DNA from: Meloidogyne chitwoodi
Taxonomy: Eukaryota; Nematoda; Chromadorea; Rhabditida; Meloidogynidae
Reading direction: 5' to 3'
Assembly: GCA_015183035.1 (NCBI GenBank)
Contig: JACZZP010000012.1
Location: 1,984,001-2,048,000, forward strand
Length of the DNA: 64,000 bases
In this document: piece after piece, positions 1 to 11,271 of the stretch
Numbering within the stretch: the first letter of the stretch is position 1
How the letters are laid out: every line of letters begins with the position of its first letter
The notes under the pieces: model-generated
Told to the model about the DNA's origin: nothing
Databases searched by the model: none
What the model saw: only the letters and a program-made list of their open reading frames with translations
Position numbers and translations under genes: made by a program

Positions 1-3000
1 AACAAAATATTGTGCAATGAAAGAGAAAACAAAAGTTTTTCACACACTGGAGAATACATTAGAGTATGAATAAATACAAAAAATGTTTAAAACTTACAAA
101 CAATAAATCCAAATAAACAAGAATATGTAATTAACATAAAATAATTTGAAAATAATGGACAAAAAACAGTAAGTAAACCACACGATATTAAAGACCAATT
201 TGTTATAGTTAAAGCACTAATCCATCGACGATCAGCCATCCAACCAAAAAATATACGTCCTTAAAATTAAAAAAAATATAAAAAAACCCAAAAAATTACC
301 AAATGTATTAGCAATTCCAATAAGTGAAAGTAATAAAGTAGCATGAGAAACAGATATTCCTTCAGAAACAGCAAATTCAATTAAATAAACAAAAGGAACA
401 TAAAAACCAAGCATTCCAAAAATACTTGAAATACACAAAAGAAGCATTACTGGATCTGATAGCAGTGAAAGTGAAATCATTTCTGATATTGCTTGACGCA
501 TTGGTAATGGAATAAATTTAAAATGACTGAAAAACAAGTCTTAAATCAATCTAAAATGTTAAAAAAAAACCTTGTATCTTGATGTCCATCCAAATCTTCA
601 TAAAATTCAGTTCCTTCACCTCCAGTAATTCTACTATATTGGCTACCTCCAAAACGATGACTAGACTCTACCATATCACCAGCACAAGCATTTGAAAGTG
701 ATGAAGAAAGATTTTGTGCTGCAATTATCATTGGAATTGAAATTTGAGATTCTCTATAACGTTGATAATTATTTCCTAAAAAATATTATAATAATAATTT
801 AATTAAAGGAATAAAAAAAGAAACCTTCATTTTCAAATTCTTTCAAATTTCGAATACTTCCTTGAAGAAAGATATCATGCCTAGACAAAGGCCTAGAAAA
901 TTCTTTTGGTTCAGCACCACTTAAAGCAACAGAAAGTGATGATTCTCCTCCTTTTATTGATTGGGGTGGTGCTTGACTTAACCTACTAAGTGATTGAGCA
1001 TATGATCTTGCTGAAATGCGTGATAATTGACTATTGAGGTTGACACGACTTAAACGAAGTTGATTACTACTTCCTAGCCATGCATCACTTGCCATACTTA
1101 ATTTTAATTTTAATAAAATTAATCCTCCAAAATATCCCCAAATTATACAAATATAAAAACCTTGTTAATGTAGGTTTCCTCGTCCGACTTGAAACAACTG
1201 TTGGGTGTCTACCAGAAATACCATCAACGTGTGTTTGGTGTACAGAACCAGTTCGACTTTTACTTAACCTTCTCTTTCCACTTTCTGGTATAGGAGAAAG
1301 TGGAGGTCTATGAGGTGTTAAAGGTGAAGATGAAACCTTATTTTTAGAAAAACCAAAATTATAATATTATTTTTATAATTTAATAAACCATTTCTTCAGC
1401 ATTTTCATCTCCTCCCTTTTGTTGAAAATCTGTTCCACCATCAGCCCCATTTATTAATAAAGGTAATCCATCTTCTTTTGTACATTGTGAACTTGTTCTT
1501 GTAGTACCCGATCGTTTAATAGGAGAAATACCTCCTCCATTTGTTATAATTTCATCAGAAATGTTTGAATTACACTTTAAAAAATAATTAAAAAATACTT
1601 TTAAAAAATTTCAAAAAAACAAACCTCATCATCTCCATCATCTGCTTTACTCAAAGCAGCTAAAAGTGCTTGCTGTTTTAATTCCATATCAATTTTATTT
1701 TGTTTTTCAATGTCAAACTCAGGTAATGGCAGAGGACGAAATAAAAGGCCACAAAATATACAAAGAAGAATAAGTGCAGAAAGGCAATATATGGCAATTT
1801 TCCATCCAAAAGCTTTAAAAAAAAATTGAAAATAATTTATTACATGAAAAAATAATTTATAGGATTTAAAATCTATTTCTACTCATGCAGAAAAACAAAT
1901 AACCCCAAAGGGAATCGAACTCTCATCTATCACAACACAATTGTAGCTACTAACCGTCTACACCACAGACCTCTTAACAAACTCAATTAATATCTACTCT
2001 AATTTTATCGATAATTTTAATTACTGGTTTAATAGTTCAACTACATAATTAAAAATAATTTTTCAAAAAATAAAAAAATATATTAAAAAATTAAAAAACC
2101 TTCAATCAAATATTTAGACAAAAGAGGAAGTAGAAAAGTACCAACACCACTTCCAGAAACGGCAATTCCTGTAGCAAGTGCTCTTTTAGCTTCGAAATAT
2201 TGACTGACAATAACAATTGCAGGCAAATAAATAAATCCAAAACCAATTCCTTTAATTTAAATACCATAATAAAAAAGAAAATAAAAAGAAAACCTCCAAG
2301 AATGCCATAAACAAAATAATATACAAAAATATTAGGAGAAAAAGTAGATAAAATAAAAGAAGTTGATGCAATAATTGCCCCACAAATAACTATACGACGA
2401 GCTTCAAAATTGTTTAAAAGACCGCCAACTACTGGACCTAAAAATTGAAAATTAATAAAAATTAAATAAAATTTTAACCAGAAAGGAGATACATTCCAAT
2501 CAAAATAGATCCAATAAGAGAAACACTAAAAAAATAAAATTAAAAAAACTTTAAAAAAGAAAAACAAACGCTGATTTATTTGCTCCAAATTCTTTTTGAT
2601 AAGCAGACATAAAAGGACTTTAAAAAATAAATTAAAAATAAATAAATTAATTAAAAATACCCAAAAGCATTGCAAATACCATCAACAATTAAATTGCAAA
2701 CAAAAGCAGCCGCAACAACTATCCAACCGTATTCTCCATCAGGTGGAATAGGCAAATGATCAACAAAAATAATTTCATCTCTTGCTTGACAACCACCTTT
2801 TTTAAAAAATAAAAAACAAAAATTTTCAAATTGTGTTTTTAAGTGACTCATCTCCTATTATTTTGCTTATTATAAAATAAATAAAAATTTCCAATCCAAA
2901 GAATTGTGACAAAATTTAATCTTTAAGAAAATCCCAAACTTCTAACCACCCAAAACATTAAAAACCTTGAGATTCAGAAATAGAAAGTGAACTTTGAAAG

Positions 3001-3472
3001 TCATTATCAGGCAATATTTGCAAATGTTGATCATCCAAGTCTTGTTGAAAACAGCTAACACAACTACCTTCATCTTCTTTAAGTCCTTAAAAAGAAAACA
3101 TTTATCAAATTAATAAAAAAATTTAAAAATAAATTTAATAAACCTATACGAAAAAAATTAAAAAAAACCAAAACTAAGTCTTTAGTGTTTTGCCCAAAAT
3201 ATTTAAAAAATTGTTAAAATAAATAAACCATTTATTAAGTGTTGATTTTGTTCATTATTTTCTCCAGACAAATCAGAAGGAATTTTTTGTTGTTGAGAAG
3301 ACTCTTTTGTATTTTTATTTGTTGTATTATTTTCATCAATTACAACAATTTGAACTCCATTATTTCGTAAAATTGATTTTAGTCTGTCAGATTCAAAAGA
3401 AGAAGGTTCTTCATTTACAACAATAACATCTTTACTATTATTTTCTATTAAGGTTGGCATTTCATTTGCCAT
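1..3472 (-). CDS. Monocarboxylate transporter-like protein (SLC16/MCT family), 3' end outside window
   Basis: This is a multi-exon gene for a 12-helix major-facilitator transporter of the SLC16 family, which moves lactate, pyruvate or related monocarboxylates across the plasma membrane. The first exon starts at 3472 with a hydrophilic, Ser/Asn-rich cytoplasmic tail. It joins in frame (phase 1) to an exon near 2965-3085 and then to 2651-2805, which carries [17 protein letters not shown], the conserved MCT entry to helix 1. Exons around 2101-2440 and 1630-1820 encode helices 3-6. The large loop between helices 6 and 7 is spread over exons at about 546-1570 and is rich in Ser/Arg. The exon at 232-525 and the next to about 98 encode helices 7-10. 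A GTAAGT donor at 97 shows that the gene continues past position 1, possibly into 1-60. The substrate cannot be told from sequence alone. Confidence 0.85.
1901..1975 (-). repeat. tRNA-like sequence in MCT intron
   Basis: Read on the minus strand, this stretch has a pol III A-box-like segment (GGTGTAGACGGTTAG) and a B-box (AGTTCGATTCC) at tRNA spacing. The acceptor arms do not pair well, so it is probably a tRNA pseudogene or tRNA-derived SINE and not a working tRNA. It lies in an intron of the SLC16-type gene, in the same orientation. Confidence 0.6.
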
Positions 3473-3920
3473 ATTTTACTAAAATTTTTTAAAAAATTAA
3501 AAAAAAATTCACAACAGAATTAAAAGGGAATTAAATTAAAAACTAATAAAAAATGGAAGAGCACCAATTAGAAAAAATAATAATTATTTAATGTTAACAC
3601 TAAAGCACCGCTAAATAAATAAATAAATAAATTACACACAATTACGTGACGAATATTTTATTAAAATAAAAAAATGTCCCCAATACGCACCTATACATTT
3701 AATAAATAAATAAAAGGGAAGAACACTTAGATGGAAGTTTATTTTTATATTTTATTTCATAAAAATATTTAAAAAGGAGGAGAGATACAATTTCTTTTTT
3801 TTTGTACTTTTTAAAAAGGAATAATAAAAATATAATTTTACAAAAATAATAAGAAATGAATAATAAATAAATAAACAATTAATTAATAAATAAAAACAAA
3901 AAAAAATAACAAAAAATAAA

Positions 3921-4064
3921 TCGTGTCCAGACATTTTGTAGAAAGAAATTGCACGACATTTCGTCCCACCGGCAAAAAATCGAGTGCTCGGGTAAACGAA
4001 ATGTAATTTTTTGCCGTTGGGACAAAATGTCGTGCAATTTTGTTAGACGAAATGTACAGGTTCC
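3921..4064. mobile_element. Palindromic MITE, family A copy 1
   Basis: The element folds back on itself almost end to end. One end reads GTGTCCAGACATTTTGT and the other, in reverse complement, GGAACCTGTACATTTCGTC. Both arms then share TTGCACGACATTT and CGGCAAAAAAT. Related copies lie at 4681-4822 and 9145-9284. There is no coding capacity. This is typical of a miniature inverted-repeat transposable element; the superfamily is not assigned. Confidence 0.75.
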
Positions 4065-4680
4065 AATTAAATAAAAGGTACAAGAGTTTGGTAATTAGAG
4101 TCTGGCAAAATATATTTTATAATTAAAAACTGGATTTTTAAATTTCAAATAAAAAATATAAATAAATTTTAAAAATGATAAGAAAATAAAGAAAAAATTT
4201 AAAAATTAAATAAAATAAATAAAAAAATAAAAATCCCAAAGGTATTTAACTGTGATTGATAGATTTTTCCTAATTTTAAAAAATATTTTGAAACAATTGC
4301 TTAAATAATAATTTTTTATCTTCTTCTTAAATCATTATTTTTTTAAAATTAAAAAGTACTTTTAAAATTTTATTTTTTTTTGTGTCATGTGTGCTGTGCT
4401 TTTAAGCCTTAATAAACTTTAAAAAATAAAAAGAAATATAAATAATCCTATTAAAAAAATAAATTTAGAAGAGAGAAGAATATTTTAAAATAATTTTTAA
4501 AAATTATTTAAAATATAAAAATCTTTTTTTCTCTTTTTTGCGCAGTAATTAATTAAAAAAAAAAAGAAAGATAAAATTTATTTATTTTAATATCTCTTAA
4601 CCCCATTTATTTTAATTTATCTCTAACAGCATAAAAAGAGAAAAAGGCTTTTCCTTTTTCTCTGCCTCTCACAAAAAAGA

Positions 4681-4822
4681 GACCTGTACATTTCGTCAAA
4701 TAAAATTGCATGACATTTCGCCACTACGGCAAAAAAATTACATTTCGTTTACCGAGCCCACGATTTTTTGCCGTTGGGACAAAATGTCGTGGAATTTTTT
4801 TTTGACGAAATATCTGGAACGA
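4681..4822. mobile_element. Palindromic MITE, family A copy 2
   Basis: This is a second copy of the element at 3921-4064, starting with ACCTGTACATTTCGTC and ending near GACGAAATATCTGGAAC. The arms share CGGCAAAAAA and the ACGAAATGT-type core. It is somewhat diverged from copy 1. Confidence 0.7.
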
Positions 4823-5129
4823 AAAAAAATTCCCCCACGCGTCACATCTTTTTCTTTCTTTAAACTAAAATATTTATTTATTTATATAACTACACACAAG
4901 CAAAAGCTTAAATAAATAAAAAAATTTTGTCTCAAATATAAGCAGCAAAAATAAAAAAAATTGATTTTTGCAAAAAAAAATTTTTTTTATTAAAAAGAAA
5001 GAAAATATTTCCGTTCTCTGACCAACACACTAAAAATCTTTTTTAAATTAATGAGAAAAAATATTTTAAATTAATTAAATAATAAATATATTATTTTTAT
5101 TAAAAATTAAAAAAAAATTTAAAGTAGAC

Positions 5130-5258
5130 ATTAGAGTCTGGAAAATTAAAAAAATTAACCTAAGGTTTTTCAAAGTTTCCGATGGATAAAATGTTTAAAA
5201 AAATATTTTCCCAAAAAATAATAACCAAAATTGAGATGACAATTTTCCAGACTCTAAT
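5130..5258. mobile_element. Short inverted-repeat element with TTAGAGTCTGGAAAATT ends
   Basis: CATTAGAGTCTGGAAAATT at the left faces its reverse complement AATTTTCCAGACTCTAAT at the right, about 90 bp apart. The same end motif recurs singly elsewhere (about 4096, 5583 and 33035-33160), suggesting a dispersed family of which this is the clearest two-ended copy. Confidence 0.55.
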
Positions 5259-5487
5259 ATTCTCTCAGTCATTTGAGTATAAAAAAATTAAAAATTGTAA
5301 CAAATGCAAAATAAACAAAAATATAAAAATAAATTTCATTGCCAGTCAAAATAAGTAAAAAATAAAAAAAAATATTTTTGTCTATTTTATAATTAAAAAG
5401 AATTTCCAAAAATTAAAAAAAAATTAGACAAAAATATATTAAATTAATTAAAAAAAGAGGAATGTCAAAAAATAAAAATTAATTTTC

Positions 5488-8400
5488 TTAAGGTTTTTCT
5501 TCATCATTAACAACAAGAAATAATTTTTGACAAAAACGAGTTAAATTTGCTGAAAATTTAAAATTAAAAAAAAGGATAGTAGAGTCTGGAAATGTTAAAA
5601 AAAATAAATTTCAAATTTTCAAAATTTTTTTTCTTCAAATAATTAAAAAAAAAGAAAACCTGAAAACCGGTAGATCCATCTTGGTCTATTTTTCCAAAAA
5701 ATAAAGACAAAATAAACGGGGACAGCAGATAGCATTATTGCTATTCCAATAGCTTAAAAATTAAAATTTAAATAATTAAATTAATTTAAAAAAACCTGTA
5801 TCTTTAGGATTACCAACAATAGGAATAACAACTAAAGCCATACATCCAAACAAAAATAATAAAGGAAAAATTAAATTAACTTTTATTGGTCTAGGAGCAT
5901 TTGGCATTTTTTTACGTAAATAAAAAAGTGAACAAATAGCTAAACCAATGGCTAACCAATAACTTATTTGAATATAATTTATTAATTTTATTGCATCATC
6001 ACCAAAAGATAAATAACAAAGAGACAATATTCCCTTTTTAAATTATTTTTAAAAATAAATTTAAATTTAAATCCTTAGTTTTACCAATATTTTTATAATT
6101 AAATAATATTTTCACCCCTTTTTCCACTTCCTTTATTTTAATAAAAAAAAATAAATAATTTATAAAGCCCCCAAACGATTCGATTATTTGAGCCTTTTTT
6201 ATTTAAATTAAAAATTGACAAAAAACAAAAAATATTTTGGGGGATATTATATATAATTAATTTAAAAAAATAAAGGAAAAGGTACCCAAAATATATATAA
6301 TTAAAAAAAATAAATACCAAAAATGCAACTGCAGGTATTGGTGTTCTTGTTTGTTTATTTATCATAGTTAAAGCTATTGGCATTTGTTCCTCTCTTGCAC
6401 CAACATAAAAAAGTCTAAAAATTATTTTAAATTAAAATAAATTTAAATTAAAAAGTAAAAACCTTGATGAAGTGAAAATTCTGAAAATTAAAAAAAAATT
6501 AATAAATTTATTAGAATATTCCCATTATAGGTAAAAATTAAATATTCAATTAGGGAAGTTAGAATAACTAAAAATTTAATATTTGGTACTAAACAAAAGG
6601 TTTTATTATTAATCCTTAAAATTTGACAAAACAAAAATTATAAAAAATTAAAACAAACACTCCATTCGCCGATCCAAAAGTTGAACAAGCAACAAAAATG
6701 GGCATTGTAAAAGCTAATGGACCATACATTTTATTTGCAAATTCCTTTTTAAAAAATTAATTAAAAAATTTAAAAAGTAAAATAAACCACAGCAACAGCA
6801 TCAGAAGTTAACATTTCTTTTGGACTAATAACTGCGTAAAGTGCTATATTTGTAAAAACATAAATTATTGTAACTGAGACGGTTGATATTAAAATAGCAA
6901 GAGGAAGATTTCTTTTTAAAAAAAAATAAAATTTACTTTAATTAAAAAATAAAATAAAAACCTTTTAGGATTTTGCAATTCTTCAATAATAAAATTTAAA
7001 TAATTCCATCCCTGATAAGCAAAAAGACCAGAATAAAAAGCTATCGAAACTTGGCCAATATTTGTATTAGTATTTGCAAAAAGGTCTGTAAACAACCACT
7101 TTCGATCTTGCGGATCTCCTTTTTAAAAAATTAAAATTTAGTTAAAGAATGTCAAAATGTAAAAAAAACCAAAATTTCAAAAAAAATATTCAAACTAACC
7201 GCTAACAAGCAAATAAATTCCTGTAAATGTAATTAACAAAAGTGCAAATATTTTAACAATGGTGAATGCATCCATAACGATTGTTGACCATCTTAAAAGA
7301 GATTAATCTTAATCTCTTTTAAAAATATTTTTAAAAGAAAACCTGACAGAAACACAATTTAAAGTTGTCAAAAAAACTGAAAAAAGAAACATTTAATTAA
7401 AAAATTATTAAAAATAACAAAAAAACTCTCACTTATTAAAGAAGCAGCGATCATTTGTATAGTCCCTGCAGGTGGGTCACAATTAGGGAAGAAAGGACGA
7501 AGAATATAAGTAGCAAAAGTTATACAAACAATTGTACAAGTACAAGGCCTTAAATTAATATTATTTTTTAAACATTTTAATAAAGATTTTGGTATTTAAT
7601 CACTAATTTCTTTATTAGATTTAACAAAACTTGTTAAATTTTGTGGAAAAAGAAAGAAATAAAAAAGTTTGACCACCGAGCGGGTTCGAACCCGCGACCT
7701 CTCTTCAGTGCTTAATAGGGGGAATTCCTCTTTTGTTAATCTTTAACTATCCAAAACATTTTAACTAAAAGCCTCTGAATTCCCCTGACAATAAGTACAA
7801 GTAAAAAAATAATAATTTAATAACCTGACAATGATAGCCTCAACCCAAAGTCGCATAAATGCCAAAAAAGGTCCAAATGCTTCCATCTTAATAAAAGCAT
7901 TAATTATAATATATAAACACTTACAATATAAGCATAATCACCTCCTGATTTTTTAATTAATGTGCCAAGTTCAGCGTACTAAAAAAGCAAAGAAAAAATA
8001 AAAATTTTGACCTTTTTGTTTTTCGACATTTTAAAATTTGGCGTCTTTTCCCAAAGTTTGAACTATAAAACAGTTTGGTGTAGTGGTAAAATGAATAAAT
8101 ATTAACACAAAATAGGCTTTTCTCCCATAAAATTGTGACAATTTATAATTTATTTAATAAAAAAATAAATAAACAAACACAATAAGAGCCCAGTCCAACA
8201 AATAAACCACAAAATATCCATATAAGCAAAGACAATCCAACACTACCAGCTTCTTCAATAAAAAAAATTTAAAAAATCAAAAAATTGTTAAATTTAACCT
8301 CTTTGCACTCCAGTCGGTGAAAGAAAAATTCCCGATCCAATTATACATCTTTAAAAAAATAAAAATTTAATCTTTTCTAAATTAAATTAAAAAAATACCC

Positions 8401-8574
8401 AACAATCATAGAAACTCCATTCATTAAAGTCAATGATTTTGCTAAACCTCTTCCTGTATCCGAATCATTTTCTTTTTCTTCTTCTTCTCGTACCATTTTA
8501 TTATTATTATTTTCTTGTCTTTCTTTTAAAAGCTTTGAATTGTCTTTTTCTTCACTTGGAATTTTAAGAGGCAT
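5488..8574 (-). CDS. SLC7-type amino acid transporter (LAT/y+LAT/b0,+ light-chain family)
   Basis: This multi-exon gene encodes an APC-superfamily amino acid exchanger of the heteromeric SLC7 light-subunit type, expected in the plasma membrane with an SLC3 heavy chain. The start at 8574 gives a charged N-terminal tail ([11 protein letters not shown]...) followed by [19 protein letters not shown]. This is the family's helix 1, with the G-S/A-G-I substrate loop continued in the next exon (about 8300-8350, [14 protein letters not shown]). Later exons at 6670-7550 carry helices 4-8, including [16 protein letters not shown]. Exons at 5776-6027 and about 5660-5750 give the last helices, and the short final exon ends at a TAA at 5488. 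The introns hold a partial tRNA-like sequence (7671-7705). The family call is firm; substrate range is not readable here. Confidence 0.85.
7671..7705 (-). repeat. tRNA 3'-half-like remnant (T arm and acceptor strand)
   Basis: On the minus strand this reads as a near-perfect T stem-loop (GCGGG-TTCGAAC-CCGC) followed by an acceptor-like strand. The matching 5' half is not recognisable upstream; instead there is a hairpin built from GGGGAATTC arms (about 7717-7797). It is likely a truncated tRNA-derived insertion in the transporter intron. Confidence 0.5.
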
Positions 8575-9830
8575 TTTTCTCTTAAATTTTTTCTTTAACG
8601 CTTAAAACAACCTTAAAGATAAGAGAACAAAAATTTTTTTTAAAAAAATGTCCACACATACTTAACATTTAAAATTAACTATTTTATTTTCTCTACTCTT
8701 TTTATTTTAGTTGAGCAAATGCTCTCTTTTTAAAATAAATATTAAGTGTTATTTGACATTTTTTGAAAAAAAGCCTAATCATTTTTTGTCAATTTTTATG
8801 GAAGTAAATAAATAAATATTTATTTATTTAATAATATGTAATAAATTTAATAAAAGTAAATAATAATAAAAGAGAGTAATTACTATGTGTATAGTTTAGT
8901 TTATCATTTATTTATTTTTTTTTGACCATTACCTATTTTTATTAAAACGAAAAATTTAATTAATACATATTTATTTTTGAAAAAAAAATTTTAATTTTAG
9001 GATAAAAATGTTATCTAAAAAATCGAAAAAAAATTTTTTTTTAAACTACTTAAAAGTACACACAGATTAGTTACAGAAAAATGATTTTACAAATTATTAA
9101 AAAAATAAAAATAATAAAAGGGAAAAAAGGCAGTACATTTAATGGAACCTGTACATTTCGTCAAACAATTTGCACGACATTTCGCCACTACGGCAAAAAA
9201 CTACAGTTTGTTTACTGAGCCCATGATTTTTTCCGTTGGGACAAAATGTCGTGTAATTTCTGTCTACAAAATGTCTGGACACGATATTTATTAAAGAAGA
9301 GATTAAAAATTTAAAGTCCAGACAAAAATTAAATAATAATATATTTTTAATTATTTAAATAAGTACACCCTCTCCTAAATAACCTTTTTTCCACCTCTCT
9401 TTTTAATAACTGTCATTTATACACTCCGGAGAAGAAAAAAAAATTTTTTTAATTGCGTAAAAGCTTTCTTTTTTGCTTTTTAATAGTTAAAGAGTTTTAT
9501 TGATTTTTTGGAGTCATTCATTTTACTCTCTATCTCTATACTACACCTCTTTTTTGGCAAAAGAGAAGCTAAAAAATTATTTTAAAGTTTAAAAAAAATT
9601 AAAAGAAAAAAGAATAAATTTTTTATAAAATTTATTCTTATTTTGGGTTAAAATATAACCTTTGGAATGTTAAAAAATATTTAAAAAAAATAAAATTTAC
9701 CTAAGGACAGGCATTGGAGTGTATTTATTTAAAAAAGTCACCCCTATACGAACATTAATTTTCAAAAAAAAAATTAAATACTTTTCTTAAGATTAAAAAT
9801 TAAATATACAAAATTTATCCAAGCTTTCTT
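8575..9830. other. Intergenic AT-rich region
   Basis: This region separates the SLC7-type gene from the CENP-B-like gene. Apart from the palindromic element at 9145-9284, only AT-rich, low-complexity sequence was seen. No exon-like open frame is supported. Confidence 0.6.
9145..9284. mobile_element. Palindromic MITE, family A copy 3
   Basis: This is the third copy of the family seen at 3921 and 4681. It opens with GGAACCTGTACATTTCGTC and closes with TAGACAGAAATT on the opposite arm and CGTGTCCAGACATTTTGT in reverse complement. Having both end types in copies 1 and 3 helps define the element as about 140 bp with near-complete dyad symmetry. Confidence 0.75.
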
Positions 9831-10746
9831 CTAGTCATTCGGAAAAAAATCGTCACCAATTATTATTGACTCTCCTTCTTCTTTCATCATTTCCTCTTGA
9901 TAACCACAATATTGTTGTGTTTTTGAAAAAGTTGTTTCAAATTTTTTAAAAAGTTGTAATCCATCAGGACAATTTTGTTCAAAATAAGCTTCTAAAGTAT
10001 TCATTGCTTGTATTGCTTCATTTAAACTAATTACTTTTTTAATTATTTTGGGTGTTTCAAATTCCAAAGCGTTGTAATCTTCTTCACTTTCTTCTACTGA
10101 AAACTCTTGAATATTTATTTTTCTTTTTTTATCTTCTTCTTCCAGTATTTCTTCTACAGAAAATATTCTTTCTAAATTAATTTATATAAAAACCTCCTTC
10201 TTATAAAAAATTAAAAATAAACCTGCTATATCCTTTTCACAATAATCACCTTGAAAATCTTTTTCAGAAACGTCTGGTTCATCTTCTAAAATTTAAAAAC
10301 TAAAAAATAAATTTTAAAAAAGTTCACAAACTTTGAACAGATTTTAAAAATATTGAATGCCTTCCCTTAAATCGTGAAAGCCAACCATCAGAAGCCGTAA
10401 AAACATCAAATCCCAAATTATTAGCAATCTCTTTTGCCTTTTTCTTAATTAAAGGACCTGTCAAATTGTTTTTTCTTTTAGTCTGATTAAACCATTGCAA
10501 CAAAATTTGTTCAACTTTTTCATATTTTGGTGATCTAATTCTTGACCTTTTTCCACTTCTTCCGTTAGAAATTGCAGCAATTATTGCTTCTTTATCATTT
10601 AATATTCTGTGTACGCTATTCCTCTGAATTTTAAATTTTCGAGCAAGTTCGGATTTATTAGTCTGTCCATTTTCGAATGCATCAAGTACTTCTTTCTTCA
10701 ATTCTAATGAAATACTTTGACGTATTTTTATAGCAGAATCCTCCAT
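9831..10746 (-). CDS. CENP-B/Tc5-type helix-turn-helix DNA-binding protein
   Basis: The first exon starts at 10746. It encodes a psq/CENP-B-type N-terminal helix-turn-helix (residues about 10-60, with NKSELARKFKIQRNSVHRIL). A second CENP-B/Tc5-type domain follows (about 70-135, ending ASDGWLSRFKGRHSI). This pair is the DNA-binding half of Tigger/pogo and Tc5 transposases and of proteins derived from them. The two downstream exons encode only an acidic tail ending PND at a TAG at 9831. The DDE nuclease region found in autonomous transposases is absent, and no terminal repeats were noticed nearby. It is probably a domesticated chromatin or transcription factor; an eroded transposon is the alternative. 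It lies upstream, in transcription order, of the SLC7-type gene on the same strand. Confidence 0.75.
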
Positions 10747-11271
10747 TTGTACTCTAAAAAAATTAATAAAAATTAATTTTAAATAAAAAAATTAATTATT
10801 TTAATGTTAATTTTAAATAACATAAAAATAAATAAATATTACACACACAAATATATATATTTATTCTACAAAAAATATTTAAAATAAAAAATGTATAAAT
10901 ATTAAAAATTAATTATTAAAGTTTTTTTAATCACTAAACAATATGGAGAATATTAATAGTATTTTCTCTATATATAGGAAAAAAGAAGAAAATGTAAAAA
11001 AAAAAAGACAGGAGAATAAAACTATATTTAAAAAAACTTCTCTTTATTTTACCCACTAATTTAACCTCTTTTTAATTTTTCCAAAAAATTTAAAATTAAC
11101 TAATAAATAAATATTCAATTAAATTCTCTCTAAATTTTTCTCCTGTCTTTTAAATTAAAAAATATATACCTGATTACTAAAAAGGATATGACGAGAATAT
11201 TTGCAAAATTATTTTAAATAAAAAAATATTTATTTATCACCGAGAAAGTTTTTTTAATTTTCTCCTCCTCC
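10747..11271. other. Intergenic AT-rich spacer
   Basis: There are about 525 bp of AT-rich sequence between the CENP-B-like gene's start and the nuclear receptor's stop. No open frame, RNA gene or inverted repeat of note was seen. Confidence 0.5.

Larger units (their letters stand above)
3473..5487. other. Intergenic region with hairpin MITEs
   Basis: This AT-rich spacer lies between two minus-strand transporter genes. It contains two copies of a palindromic element (3921-4064 and 4681-4822) and one inverted-repeat element with the TTAGAGTCTGG motif (5130-5258). No convincing gene is visible; short open frames here run through the hairpins. Confidence 0.7.

Noticed and set aside
8063..8092. 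A-box-like GTTTGGTGTAGTGGTAAAATG on the plus strand
   Set aside because: No B-box follows at tRNA distance and no stem pairs; a single A-box match is not enough in AT-rich DNA.
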